A stretch of 14,502 bases of DNA from Gemmatimonadota bacterium (GTDB taxonomy: Bacteria; Gemmatimonadota; Gemmatimonadetes; Gemmatimonadales; GWC2-71-9): contig JAEHDT010000258.1 of assembly GCA_016880225.1 (NCBI GenBank), positions 1 to 14,502 of the forward strand. The letters run 5' to 3'. The notes under the pieces are model-generated. The model worked only from the letters and a program-made list of their open reading frames with translations, did no database searches and was not told where the DNA came from. How positions within the stretch are numbered: position 1 is the first letter of the stretch; each line of letters begins with the position of its first letter. The position numbers and the translations under genes were made by a program. Below, one piece after another: positions 6,755 to 13,801 of the stretch.

Positions 6755-6786
6755 TCAGGCTGAAAAGGCGCCGTCTTTCAGCCTGA
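6755..6786. repeat. 11-bp perfect palindrome abutting the xoxF -35 box (operator or terminator hairpin)
   Basis: TCAGGCTGAAA at 6755-6765 and its exact reverse complement TTTCAGCCTGA at 6776-6786 flank a 10-nt centre containing GGCGCC. The right arm contains the RFAP synthase stop codon (6778-6780). The left arm touches the -35 hexamer of the xoxF promoter, placing the palindrome at about -36 to -67. This position suits an activator site; as RNA it would form a hairpin ending the cofactor operon, but no T run follows. Which role applies cannot be told from sequence. Confidence 0.7.
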
Positions 6787-7746
6787 AACACTCTCCCCGT
6801 CGCGCCACACGCGCGCGCCCCCCGCGCTGAAGCCGCCTTCATACACGGCACCACCGGGGCCCAGCACCGCCTGCACCCGTTCGGCCAGGGCACTGCCCGC
6901 CGCCGCATCGCCCACGATGCCGTAGACCGCCGGTCCCCAGGAGCTCTGCCCCACCCCCGCCGCCCCCCAGGCCCGCAGCCGCTCCACCAACTCCCGGGTC
7001 TCCCCCGGCGCGAAGACGCCCCCCTGGGCCGGCGCGAACCAACCGCCCGTGATCCGCTGCACCTCGCCGAGCGCGGTGCCGAACCCCGCCAGGTCGGCCT
7101 CCGCGAGCGCGGGAAGGAGCTGCATCAACACGAGATGCGCCACACGCTCCACGTCGCGCGCGCCGGGGGGCGGAAGCCGGGCGAACGCCGCCGCTTCCTC
7201 GTCGCCGGCGAGCCCCGGCTGGCCGCGCGGCACCGCCACCACGCAGCGCCAGTCCGCGGGAAACGGCAGCCGCGCGAGCAGCGGGGCGAGGCGCTCGCTG
7301 GCGCTCCTGCGGCCGCCCTCCAACACGAACCCGCCGTGGGCGAACGTCCAGGTGCCGACGCCGGAGCGGCGCCCGCGGTCCACCGCCTGCGCGAGCGACA
7401 CGACGTCGGTCGCGAGCCCCGCGATCTCGGCCGAGGCCCGCGCCACCGCCAGCGCCAGCTGGGTGCCCGAGCCGAGCCCCGCGTGAGCGGGAATGGAGCG
7501 GTGCAGGCAGAAGTGGAGCCGCAGGTCGAGCCGATGGTGGGCGGCGAACCGCTTGGCGAACGCGAGCGCGCGGCCCGCATCGGGACCTTCCGCCCTGAGC
7601 TCGGCCGCAGGCCGGGCCTCGAGCAACAGGGACGGAGCCGGGACCGCGGCGCCGATGCCGCCGAAGCGTCGGCCCAGGTCGCCCCGCAGGTCGAGCACGC
7701 CGAAATGCAGTCGCGCCGGCGCTTCGACGAACACCCGCCCGCTCAT
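6778..7746 (-). CDS. mptG: Beta-ribofuranosylaminobenzene 5'-phosphate (RFAP) synthase
   Basis: RFAP synthase condenses 4-aminobenzoate with PRPP, releasing CO2 and pyrophosphate, the first committed step of H4MPT synthesis. It belongs to the GHMP-kinase fold family. The 322-residue protein has the family N-terminus VFVEAPARLHFGVLDL (5-20), a glycine/serine-rich phosphate-binding stretch IPAHAGLGSGTQLALA (85-100), GRRSGVGTWTFAHGGFVLEGG (125-145) and a C-terminal GVGQSSWGPAVYG (264-276). The length is close to the usual 310-340. The ATG at 7746 overlaps the DUF447 stop as ATGA; a longer frame upstream would lie out of frame over DUF447 and is rejected. It is the last gene of the cofactor operon, and pabA and pabB, which make its 4-aminobenzoate substrate, are in the same operon. 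The assignment is strong from motif plus context. Confidence 0.93.
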   Translation of the reverse strand: MSGRVFVEAPARLHFGVLDLRGDLGRRFGGIGAAVPAPSLLLEARPAAELRAEGPDAGRALAFAKRFAAHHRLDLRLHFCLHRSIPAHAGLGSGTQLALAVARASAEIAGLATDVVSLAQAVDRGRRSGVGTWTFAHGGFVLEGGRRSASERLAPLLARLPFPADWRCVVAVPRGQPGLAGDEEAAAFARLPPPGARDVERVAHLVLMQLLPALAEADLAGFGTALGEVQRITGGWFAPAQGGVFAPGETRELVERLRAWGAAGVGQSSWGPAVYGIVGDAAAGSALAERVQAVLGPGGAVYEGGFSAGGARVWRDGESVSG

Positions 7747-8315
7747 CGGGCGGCCGACCCGGCCGGCCGCGGCACGCGGCGCACGTAGTCGGTGAGCAGG
7801 GCCATCGCCTCGCGCTCCCGAGGACCGGCGGTCTTGTCGACGATCACCTGGAGCCGGGCGAATTCGTCGCGGATCTGCTCCGGGGCGAGGAGCTGGGTGC
7901 GGGTGGCGAGAATCGCGGCCTCGAGCACCGCGTGGCGTGCCCGGTTGAAGCCGAGGAACTCGCGCCGCACGCCGCGGTGCACCACCCGGGTCACGACGCG
8001 CGCGCGCGGCGGGGTTGCGTCGAGCGATCTCACTTCCACCTCGCGCCACGAGCACGCGGCCTCGAGCACCGCTCCGCGGATCTTCTGCGCCGGAACTGCG
8101 GGAAACTGCACGTTCGCCGTCGCCCCCTGCGCGAATAGCAGCACGTCGTCGGTCAGGTTCACGACCGCGACCCCCGTCGCCTGGAGGTTCCGGAACGTGG
8201 TCGTCTCGAGGAACGGCTTGATCACGATCTCTTCTTCTCCCCACTCCACGCCCATCGGGGCGAAGTTCACCGCCCCGCCCGCGTCCATCGTGGTGAGCAC
8301 GGACTCGATGATCAT
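7743..8315 (-). CDS. DUF447 family protein linked to H4MPT metabolism
   Basis: This 190-residue protein matches the DUF447 family, found in methanogens and in bacteria with H4MPT-linked C1 transfer; its reaction is not established. It resembles the flavin-reductase-like split-barrel proteins. Recognisable parts are the N-terminal ESVLTTMDAGGAVNFAPMGV (4-23), IKPFLETTTFRNLQATGVAVVNLTDD (32-57), and a C-terminal helical part with GFNRARHAVLEAAILATRTQLL (122-143). Family recognition rests on memory of these motifs and on the neighbourhood. It starts at an ATG overlapping the pabA stop (ATGA) and ends overlapping the RFAP synthase start (ATGA), so it is tightly coupled to cofactor synthesis. A flavin-dependent step or a late step in the pathway is possible but unproven. 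No signal peptide or membrane segment is visible. Confidence 0.82.
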   Translation of the reverse strand: MIIESVLTTMDAGGAVNFAPMGVEWGEEEIVIKPFLETTTFRNLQATGVAVVNLTDDVLLFAQGATANVQFPAVPAQKIRGAVLEAACSWREVEVRSLDATPPRARVVTRVVHRGVRREFLGFNRARHAVLEAAILATRTQLLAPEQIRDEFARLQVIVDKTAGPREREAMALLTDYVRRVPRPAGSAAR

Positions 8316-8917
8316 CGGACCAACTCGGCCGGAGTGGGAGCGATCGGGGCGCGCGCGCCGTGGAGGAAGCGGTCGAGCAGCACATAGCCGTGCTCGGTGA
8401 GCACCGACTCGGGATGGAACTGCAGCCCGATCACCGGGTGCCGCGCGTGCTCGACGGCCATGATCTCCCCGTCCTCTGCGTGGGCCGTGACGCGCAGGTC
8501 GGCGGGCAGGTTCGCGCGGGAAATGACGAGCGAGTGGTAGCGTGCCGCGGGGAACGGATTCGGCAGTCCCGCGAACAGGCCGCGCCCGTCATGGTGGATG
8601 CGCGACGCCTTGCCGTGCATCGGGCGGCCAGCGCGGACGATCCCGGCGCCGTACGCGGCCCCGATACACTGGTGGCCAAGACAGACGCCGAGGATCGGCG
8701 TGGTGGGCCCGAAGCGGCGCACGACGTCGGTCGAGATGCCCGCCTCGCCCGGAGTGCAGGGGCCGGGCGAGATGATGATGTGTGACGGCGCGAGCGCCGC
8801 GATGTCCTCGAGCGTCGCGGCGTCGTGGCGTCGCACCAGGGGCTGTTCCCCGAGCTCGCGGACGTAGCGCGCCAGGTTGTAGACAAACGAGTCGTAGTTG
8901 TCGATCAGCAGGATCAT
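8312..8917 (-). CDS. pabA: Aminodeoxychorismate synthase glutamine amidotransferase subunit PabA
   Basis: This 201-residue class I glutamine amidotransferase supplies ammonia to PabB. The N-terminus MILLIDNYDSFVYNLARY is typical of PabA/TrpG. The oxyanion region SPGPCTPGEAG (50-60) and the catalytic triad C79 (GVCLGHQ), H168 and E170 (QFHPES) are present, so it should be active. PabA and TrpG cannot be told apart by this domain alone. The choice of PabA rests on its overlap with a lysine-bearing pabB and on its place among H4MPT genes, where 4-aminobenzoate is the substrate of RFAP synthase. It may also serve anthranilate synthesis if no separate trpG exists in the genome. It begins with ATG overlapping the pabB stop and ends overlapping the DUF447 start, both by 4 nt. 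Confidence 0.93.
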   Translation of the reverse strand: MILLIDNYDSFVYNLARYVRELGEQPLVRRHDAATLEDIAALAPSHIIISPGPCTPGEAGISTDVVRRFGPTTPILGVCLGHQCIGAAYGAGIVRAGRPMHGKASRIHHDGRGLFAGLPNPFPAARYHSLVISRANLPADLRVTAHAEDGEIMAVEHARHPVIGLQFHPESVLTEHGYVLLDRFLHGARAPIAPTPAELVR

Positions 8918-10386
8918 GGCGTCAGCGCGGCGACGAGCCCACGGGCCTTGTCGAGCGTCTCCTGGTATTCCTCGTCGGGGTCCGAATCGGCTACGATGCC
9001 GCCGCCCACCTGAACATACACGTCGCGGCCCAGCACCAGACAGGTGCGGATCACGATGCTCGTGTCCAGGGCGCCGGTGCGTGACAGGTATCCGATGGAG
9101 CCGCAATACACGGCGCGTTGCGTCGGCTCGAGCTCGGCGATGATCTGCATCGCGCGCACCTTTGGCGCACCGGTGATCGAGCCGCCCGGAAACGCGGCGC
9201 GCAGCACGTCCGCCGGACCCTGCTCCGGCGCGAGCTCGCCGACCACGGTGGACACCAGATGGTGCACCGTGGGGTAGTGCTCGAGCGCGAACAGCTCGGG
9301 AACCCGCACCGATCCTGGCCGGCACACGCGCGACAGGTCGTTCCGCAACAGGTCCACGATCATCACGTTCTCGGCCCGGTCCTTGCCGCTCTCGACGAGC
9401 GCTTGCGCCAGGGCCGCGTCGTGCTCCGGCGAGAGCCCGCGGGGCCGCGTGCCCTTGATGGGTCGGGTCTCGACCCGGCCGTCCGGGTCGACGCGCAGGA
9501 ACCGCTCGGGGGAGGAGCTTGCGATCGTGAGATCGCCAAAGTCCAAGTAGGCGGCGAACGGGGCAGCGTTGCGGTGGCGCAGGCGGCGGTACAGCTCGAG
9601 CGGCGTGCCGACGAGCGGCGCCTCGAGCCGCTGCGACAGATTGGCCTGGAAGATGTCGCCCGCGAACACGTAGTCGATCACCCGGGCGACCGCGTCGAGA
9701 TAGCCGTCGCGCGTGAAGTTGGAGCGCACGCCGGGGACGTCGGGGACCGGGTAGGAGGGCGCGGCGCTAGGCCGGGCGGGACGCGGGGGAGCTCCCGGAG
9801 CGACTGCGTCGTTTTGTCGCGCAGGGAGCACCCCCGCGTGCCGCGCCACCAGCCTTCGCTTCACGAATTCCAGCCGCTCCGCCGCCCGCCGCTCTCGAGC
9901 AGCCCCCCGCTCGGGTATCCCCGTCGAGATCACCCAGGCGCGCCGCGCCATGTGGTCCCACGCGATCACCCAGTCGTACAGCCCGAGCTGCACGTCCGGG
10001 AGCGCCAGGTCGTCGTAACGCGGGCGCGGGACGCGCTCGAGCATCATGCCCCAGTCGTAGCCGACGTAACCCGCGGCGCCGCCCTGGAACGGAGGGAGGT
10101 CCGCGGCCGGCGGGGCGGCGTGCGGCGCGAGCAGGGTCTGCACCTGGGCGAGCGGGTCCGCCGCGACGCGGATCCAGCGCCCGTCCGCGAGCTGCTGCGT
10201 GAGGCGGCCCTTCGAGCGCACGGCCGTGGCCGGATCGGCGCTGATGAAGGAGTAGCGCCCGAGGTGGTCCGGGTCGGAGGCGCTGTCGAGGAAGAGAAGG
10301 AACGGCAGACCCTGGAAGCGCGTGCAGACGTCGAGCGGATCGGGGGCGGGGATGAGCTCCTCGACGAGTGCTGCGCGATCGCTCAC
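8914..10386 (-). CDS. pabB: Aminodeoxychorismate synthase component I PabB
   Basis: PabB converts chorismate and ammonia to 4-amino-4-deoxychorismate. The 490-residue protein has the N-terminal tryptophan-pocket-like region (about 1-160, with GRYSFISADP at 43-52), a variable Pro/Ala-rich linker (about 185-220), and the chorismate-binding domain (about 225-488). The latter shows FAGDIFQANLSQR, SSSPERFL, ETRPIKGTRPRG, DLLRNDLSRV and FPGGSITGAPK. The PIKGT lysine (K311) is the diagnostic residue of PabB; anthranilate synthase TrpE normally has alanine there. The GTG at 10386 overlaps the stop of the dihydropteroate-synthase-like gene as GTGA, and codes for MSDRAALVEEL. No aminodeoxychorismate lyase (pabC) is seen in the window or fused to the C-terminus, so that step must be encoded elsewhere. 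Confidence in PabB rather than TrpE is high because of K311 and the operon. Confidence 0.95.
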   Translation of the reverse strand: MSDRAALVEELIPAPDPLDVCTRFQGLPFLLFLDSASDPDHLGRYSFISADPATAVRSKGRLTQQLADGRWIRVAADPLAQVQTLLAPHAAPPAADLPPFQGGAAGYVGYDWGMMLERVPRPRYDDLALPDVQLGLYDWVIAWDHMARRAWVISTGIPERGAARERRAAERLEFVKRRLVARHAGVLPARQNDAVAPGAPPRPARPSAAPSYPVPDVPGVRSNFTRDGYLDAVARVIDYVFAGDIFQANLSQRLEAPLVGTPLELYRRLRHRNAAPFAAYLDFGDLTIASSSPERFLRVDPDGRVETRPIKGTRPRGLSPEHDAALAQALVESGKDRAENVMIVDLLRNDLSRVCRPGSVRVPELFALEHYPTVHHLVSTVVGELAPEQGPADVLRAAFPGGSITGAPKVRAMQIIAELEPTQRAVYCGSIGYLSRTGALDTSIVIRTCLVLGRDVYVQVGGGIVADSDPDEEYQETLDKARGLVAALTP

Positions 10387-11816
10387 CGGCGGTCGTTCGC
10401 CCGGGAGCGCCGCCGCGCGGACCGTTGCGTCAGCCTGACGTGCTCGGGCCCGCGGTCGTCCGGGGGCGTCAGGTAGCCCCATTGCAGGGCCCCTTCCTGG
10501 CGGTACGTCTTCCCGAGGGTGACGGCGAGCTTCGCCTTCGCGAGCTCCCTCCCCAGGTAGAACGCGTGCGTCGGCTCGGTCACCTCGAGCTGCGCGAAGA
10601 TCTCGTGGATGTCCGTGCCCCGGACCAGCTTCTCGCTGTTGAACACGGTGATCGTGTCCCGATCGGTGAAGATGCGGAAGTTCGGGTCGGTGACGGCCCG
10701 CTGCAGCTCCCGCAGCTCGGCTTCCGTGTAAGCGAGGACCGCCGGGTCCTTCACGGTCACGAGGCGGTCGTCCACGCCCTTGGGGAGCGTCTTCTGCGAG
10801 ACCGCGTGGTACATGAGGCGCCGGGCGACGTCGATCTCGCGCACCGCCCCGCGAGCCCAGGGGATCACCTCGGTCGTGAGCACGGCGCGCACGCCCAGCT
10901 CCTCGCACATCGCGACGAGCAGCGCGTTCACGCCGGTGGTGTCGGCGGCGGTGAGCTCGGTGATGTTGCCGATGCCCATGAAGAGCGGCGCGGCGGGGTA
11001 GCGCCGCTGCGTCTCTGCGTAGCGCTCGAGCGAGCGCATGAAACCGAACCCGATCGGCTCGACGACCGGGTCGATCAGGTACGCCACCCCCCACCGCTCC
11101 AGCGCGGCGACGCTCGGCTCCAGGGTGTCGAGCCCCTGGCCGAAGTCAGGAATCACCACCACCCGGGCCGCGCCGCCCGTGAGCTCACGGGCGACGTCGA
11201 GATTCGAGCCGTTGACGCTGAGCACTAGCTCCGCGCCGGCGCCCACGGCGGTGCGGATCTCGTCCGGCCGGAAAGAGTCGACGCTGACGCGCATCCCGGC
11301 GCCCCTGAGCTCGCGCACCACGTCCGCCAGGTCGGGGAACTCGCGCCCGGGCGTGCACCCGATGTCGATCACGTCGGCGCCGCTCGAGCGGTAATGCTCG
11401 GCCTCGGCCTGGATCGCCTGGCGCGTGAGCCGCGGGGCATTGTTCACCTCGGCTACGATCTCGATGTCGTAGGCGCCGTAGTCGCGCGCCGCCGCGGCGC
11501 GCCCGAAGTACTCGGGGATCTGCCGCAGGTCCTTCGGTCCCTTCTCGACGGGGACCCCGGCCCGCGCGGCGATCACCGCCGGATCGCCCTCGCACAGCCC
11601 GGGGATGAGCACGAGGTCGGTGCCGGCCGGTACGTCCAGGAACCGCGCGATCCACGGCGTCGTCATCAGCGCGGCGACGGTGATCTTCAGAACCGCCACC
11701 TCCCACGCGAACGCCGGAGCCATCTCGGCGAGGGTCCGGCGCAGCGCCGGCTCCGCGAGCTGTCCCGTGACGAACAGCACGCGGCGCGGCGCCGACGCCG
11801 CGGCACCGGACGTCAC
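10383..11816 (-). CDS. Dihydropteroate synthase-like protein of the H4MPT pathway (DUF6513 plus pterin-binding domain)
   Basis: This 477-residue protein matches the dihydropteroate-synthase-related family of archaea and H4MPT-containing methylotrophs. By family knowledge and context it probably couples the pterin diphosphate to RFAP, the H4MPT counterpart of the folate enzyme; direct proof for bacterial members is not known to me. The N-terminal part (about 10-120, RRVLFVTGQLAEPALRRTL, GPKDLRQIPEYFG) is the family-specific domain. The TIM-barrel pterin-binding part (about 130-340) shows SSGADVIDIGCTPGREFPDL, VSVDSFRPDEI, SVNGSN and FMGIGNITELTAADTTGVNALL. A C-terminal extension (about 345-460) includes DRDTITVFNSEKLVRG. 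The GTG at 11816 overlaps the upstream stop as GTGA, and the sequence becomes family-like right after it. The last residues (RRRSRANDRR) are basic and unconserved. Recognition is good; the exact reaction is inferred. Confidence 0.87.
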   Translation of the reverse strand: MTSGAAASAPRRVLFVTGQLAEPALRRTLAEMAPAFAWEVAVLKITVAALMTTPWIARFLDVPAGTDLVLIPGLCEGDPAVIAARAGVPVEKGPKDLRQIPEYFGRAAAARDYGAYDIEIVAEVNNAPRLTRQAIQAEAEHYRSSGADVIDIGCTPGREFPDLADVVRELRGAGMRVSVDSFRPDEIRTAVGAGAELVLSVNGSNLDVARELTGGAARVVVIPDFGQGLDTLEPSVAALERWGVAYLIDPVVEPIGFGFMRSLERYAETQRRYPAAPLFMGIGNITELTAADTTGVNALLVAMCEELGVRAVLTTEVIPWARGAVREIDVARRLMYHAVSQKTLPKGVDDRLVTVKDPAVLAYTEAELRELQRAVTDPNFRIFTDRDTITVFNSEKLVRGTDIHEIFAQLEVTEPTHAFYLGRELAKAKLAVTLGKTYRQEGALQWGYLTPPDDRGPEHVRLTQRSARRRSRANDRR

Positions 11817-12172
11817 CGCGGATCGCCCGACCGCACGAACTTGTTCGGTGTCCCCTCGAGCGCGCCGCCCTTGGGACGCCACAACACCGCCTCCTCTATC
11901 TTGCGCGCGAGCTCGAAGTCCTTGTCCGTGATGCCCCCGGCCGCGTGGTTCTGGAGCTTCACGATCAGCCGGCCCCACGTGACCGAGAGGTCGGGGTGGT
12001 GATACGCCGCCTCCGCCACGTAGCCGACCGCGTTGACGAGCATCAGCGTCGTGGGCCAGCCATCCGTCTTGTAGGTACGCCGGATCCAGCCGTCCTCGTA
12101 CCACCAGCCGGGAAACTCCTTCAGCTTCTCCGCGATCTGTGCCTCAGAGTAGGTAGGCTCTTTGGCTGCCAT
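11813..12172 (-). CDS. phhB: Pterin-4a-carbinolamine dehydratase (4a-hydroxytetrahydrobiopterin dehydratase)
   Basis: The family dehydrates 4a-hydroxytetrahydropterins, normally to recycle the cofactor of aromatic amino acid hydroxylases. The 119-residue protein has the core AAYHHPDLSVTWGRLIVKLQNHAAGGITDKDFELA (about 55-89), with the active-site histidines H58, H59 and H76 and the following GG. It is slightly longer than the usual 95-110 because of the tail KGGALEGTPNKFVRSGDPR. The ATG at 12172 has AAGGAG about six bases upstream and lies 20 nt after the SDR stop. The 3' end overlaps the next start as GTGA. No hydroxylase gene is near; its place in an H4MPT operon suggests a role in pterin handling during H4MPT synthesis, or protection against damaged pterins. 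That is inference. Family assignment is secure. Confidence 0.92.
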   Translation of the reverse strand: MAAKEPTYSEAQIAEKLKEFPGWWYEDGWIRRTYKTDGWPTTLMLVNAVGYVAEAAYHHPDLSVTWGRLIVKLQNHAAGGITDKDFELARKIEEAVLWRPKGGALEGTPNKFVRSGDPR

Positions 12173-12192
12173 GACGGTCTCCTTGTGGCGGG

Positions 12193-13020
12193 CTAGATCA
12201 CGCCCCCGCCGTTGATCATGAGCATCTGCCCGGTCACGTACCCGGCGGCATCGGACGCGAGGTACACCGCGGCGTGCGCGATCTCCTCCGGCGTGCCCCA
12301 GCGACCGAGCGGGATGGCGGAGGTGATCCGCTGCTTCGCCGCCGGATCGAGCCCCTCGCCGTACGCCGTCTCGATCCAACCGGGTCCGAGCACGTTGACG
12401 CGGATGTGCGGCGCCACGGCGTGCGCCAGCGCGCGGCTGAACGAGTACACGCCTCCCTTGGCGGCGCAGAACACCTGGGCGTACTCGCTCTTCATGCCGC
12501 CCGAGAGCACGTGATCCCACGACATGTTAAGGATCACGCCGCCCCCCGGCTGGCCCCGCATCAGCTCCACCGCGGCCCACGATGCGAGCACCGTGCCGCG
12601 TAGATCCACCGCGAGCAGCAGGTCGAGCTTTTCGATCCGCGACCGGCTGGCGGTCGTCCCGGTGAGGATGTCGGCCCCCGCGTTGTTGACCCAGACGTCG
12701 ACCCGGCCGAAGGCGCGCGCCGCGTCCCGGGCCAGACGCTCCACGTCCTGGGGGTCAGCAGTGTCGGCCTGCAGCACGTGCGCCCGACGGCCGAGCGCCT
12801 CGATCGCACCCCCCACCTCGGTGGCGCCGCGCTCGCTCGTCCGGTAGCTGACCGCGACGTCGGCGCCCGCCTCGGCGTACGCCAGCGCGATCGCGCGCCC
12901 GATGCCGCGCGACCCACCCGTCACGAGCGCCACCTTCCCCGCGAGCGACAGTGTCCGCTCCGGGTCGGCCGCCCCTTCGGGGGCGGCCGGTACCAGTTCA
13001 TTCGATGGGCGTTTTGACAT
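12193..13020 (-). CDS. SDR-family oxidoreductase, candidate pterin (dihydromethanopterin) reductase
   Basis: This 275-residue protein is a classical-type short-chain dehydrogenase with about 25 extra N-terminal residues. It shows the nucleotide-binding motif TGGSRGIG (34-41), SYRTSERG (58-65; an Arg after beta-2 suits NADPH), ADTADPQD, VNNAGAD (111-117), and the C-terminal RVNVLGPGWIET and DAAGYVTGQMLMINGGGVI. The active site is odd: where YxxxK is expected, the sequence reads FCAAK (F184, K188), with a tyrosine four residues earlier (Y180) and NMSWDH at 165-170. The ATG at 13020 has GGAG seven bases upstream. It is the first gene of the cofactor operon, 20 nt before the carbinolamine dehydratase. 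SDR-type pteridine reductases exist (PTR1, FolM), and no DmrA-like gene is in the window, so reduction of a dihydropterin is a reasonable hypothesis. The SDR fold is certain; the substrate is not known. Confidence 0.85.
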   Translation of the reverse strand: MSKRPSNELVPAAPEGAADPERTLSLAGKVALVTGGSRGIGRAIALAYAEAGADVAVSYRTSERGATEVGGAIEALGRRAHVLQADTADPQDVERLARDAARAFGRVDVWVNNAGADILTGTTASRSRIEKLDLLLAVDLRGTVLASWAAVELMRGQPGGGVILNMSWDHVLSGGMKSEYAQVFCAAKGGVYSFSRALAHAVAPHIRVNVLGPGWIETAYGEGLDPAAKQRITSAIPLGRWGTPEEIAHAAVYLASDAAGYVTGQMLMINGGGVI

Positions 13021-13081
13021 CGTGTCTCCGGAAGCCTAACCTACCGGCGGCTTCGGGACCGCCACAAGGGAGCGACCGGTA
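13021..13081. promoter_or_regulatory. Divergent intergenic region between the H4MPT operon and mfnB
   Basis: These 61 bp lie between the two divergent starts and must hold the control sites of both directions unless promoters lie inside the genes. Seen in it are the ribosome sites of each gene (AAGGGAG at 13066-13072 for mfnB, GGAG for the SDR gene) and inverted arms TACCGG (13042-13047) and CCGGTA (13076-13081). I find no convincing -35/-10 pair in either direction. Confidence 0.4.
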
Positions 13082-13801
13082 ATGCAGCTTCTCGTCAGCG
13101 TCGCGGGACCGCGTGAGGCACGCGCGGCGCTCGCGGGCGGCGCGGATATCATCGATGCGAAGGACCCGCGCACCGGCGCCCTGGGTGCGGTGCGGCCCCA
13201 GGTGCTGCGCGCGGTGCGCTCCGCGGTCGGCGATAGCCGCCCGGTGAGCGCGGCGCTGGGCGACGCAGGCCCATGCGCGCTGGTCGAGCGCCGGGCTCGG
13301 ACGGCGGGCAGCATCGGTGCGACGTTCGTGAAGGTGGGGTTCTTGGGCGTCGGCACGGGCGCCCTCGCGCGCCGGCGCGCGGCAGCGGCACGGTGCGGCG
13401 CGGGCGAGCTGACGCGGCTCGTGCTCGTCGCGTATGCCGACTGGTGGCGCGCGGACAGCCTCGACCCCGGCGCGCTCGTCGCCGTGGCGGCCGACGCAGG
13501 AGCGGCCGGCGTGCTGCTCGACACGGCAGTCAAGACGGCGGGCCTGTTCGAGTTGCTCGACCGCGGGACCGTGGGTGACTGGATCGCGGCGGCGCACGCC
13601 GCCTCCCTGTCGGCCGGCCTCGCCGGGAGCCTGCAGGGTACGGACTTCGCCGTGGCGCGGGCGCTCGGCGCGGACCTCGTGGGAGTGCGGGGCGCAGCGT
13701 GCATCGGCGGGCGCACTGGGCGCGTCTCGGCCACCCAGGTGGCCGTGCTGTCAGCCCTCGCGCGCCCGGCGCCCCGCGTCGCCGCTCCCGCCCTCGTCTA
13801 A
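13082..13801 (+). CDS. mfnB: (5-formylfuran-3-yl)methyl phosphate synthase MfnB
   Basis: MfnB joins two glyceraldehyde 3-phosphate molecules to form the furan phosphate precursor of methanofuran, acting through lysines in a TIM-barrel. The 239-residue protein shows the family motifs ALAGGADIIDAKDPRTGALGA (about 16-36, K27), ALGDAGP (58-64), ATFVKVGFLG (80-89, K84), VAYADW (116-121), GVLLDTAVKTAGLF (143-156, K151), GLAGSLQ (179-185) and VGVRGAACIGGRTGRVS (200-216). The length matches archaeal MfnB (about 235). The ATG at 13082 has AAGGGAG nine bases upstream. It is divergent from the H4MPT operon. Its last 51 nt overlap, in the opposite direction, the end of the kinase gene. Methanofuran carries the formyl group in H4MPT-linked formaldehyde oxidation, which fits the neighbouring genes. 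The C-terminal tail after about residue 225 is Ala/Pro-rich and not conserved. Confidence 0.93.
   Translation: MQLLVSVAGPREARAALAGGADIIDAKDPRTGALGAVRPQVLRAVRSAVGDSRPVSAALGDAGPCALVERRARTAGSIGATFVKVGFLGVGTGALARRRAAAARCGAGELTRLVLVAYADWWRADSLDPGALVAVAADAGAAGVLLDTAVKTAGLFELLDRGTVGDWIAAAHAASLSAGLAGSLQGTDFAVARALGADLVGVRGAACIGGRTGRVSATQVAVLSALARPAPRVAAPALV

Noticed and set aside
6755..6786. Classical intrinsic terminator for the cofactor operon
   Set aside because: The stem is good but is followed on the minus strand by the -35 box rather than a T run, so it is listed as a palindrome of undecided role.
8312..10386. TrpE/TrpG anthranilate synthase
   Set aside because: The large subunit has PIKGT with the lysine (K311) of PabB, and the operon is for H4MPT synthesis, which needs 4-aminobenzoate.
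9118..10476. Open frame of 452 codons on the plus strand, antisense to pabB
   Set aside because: No domain is recognisable and pabB on the other strand carries all its diagnostic motifs.
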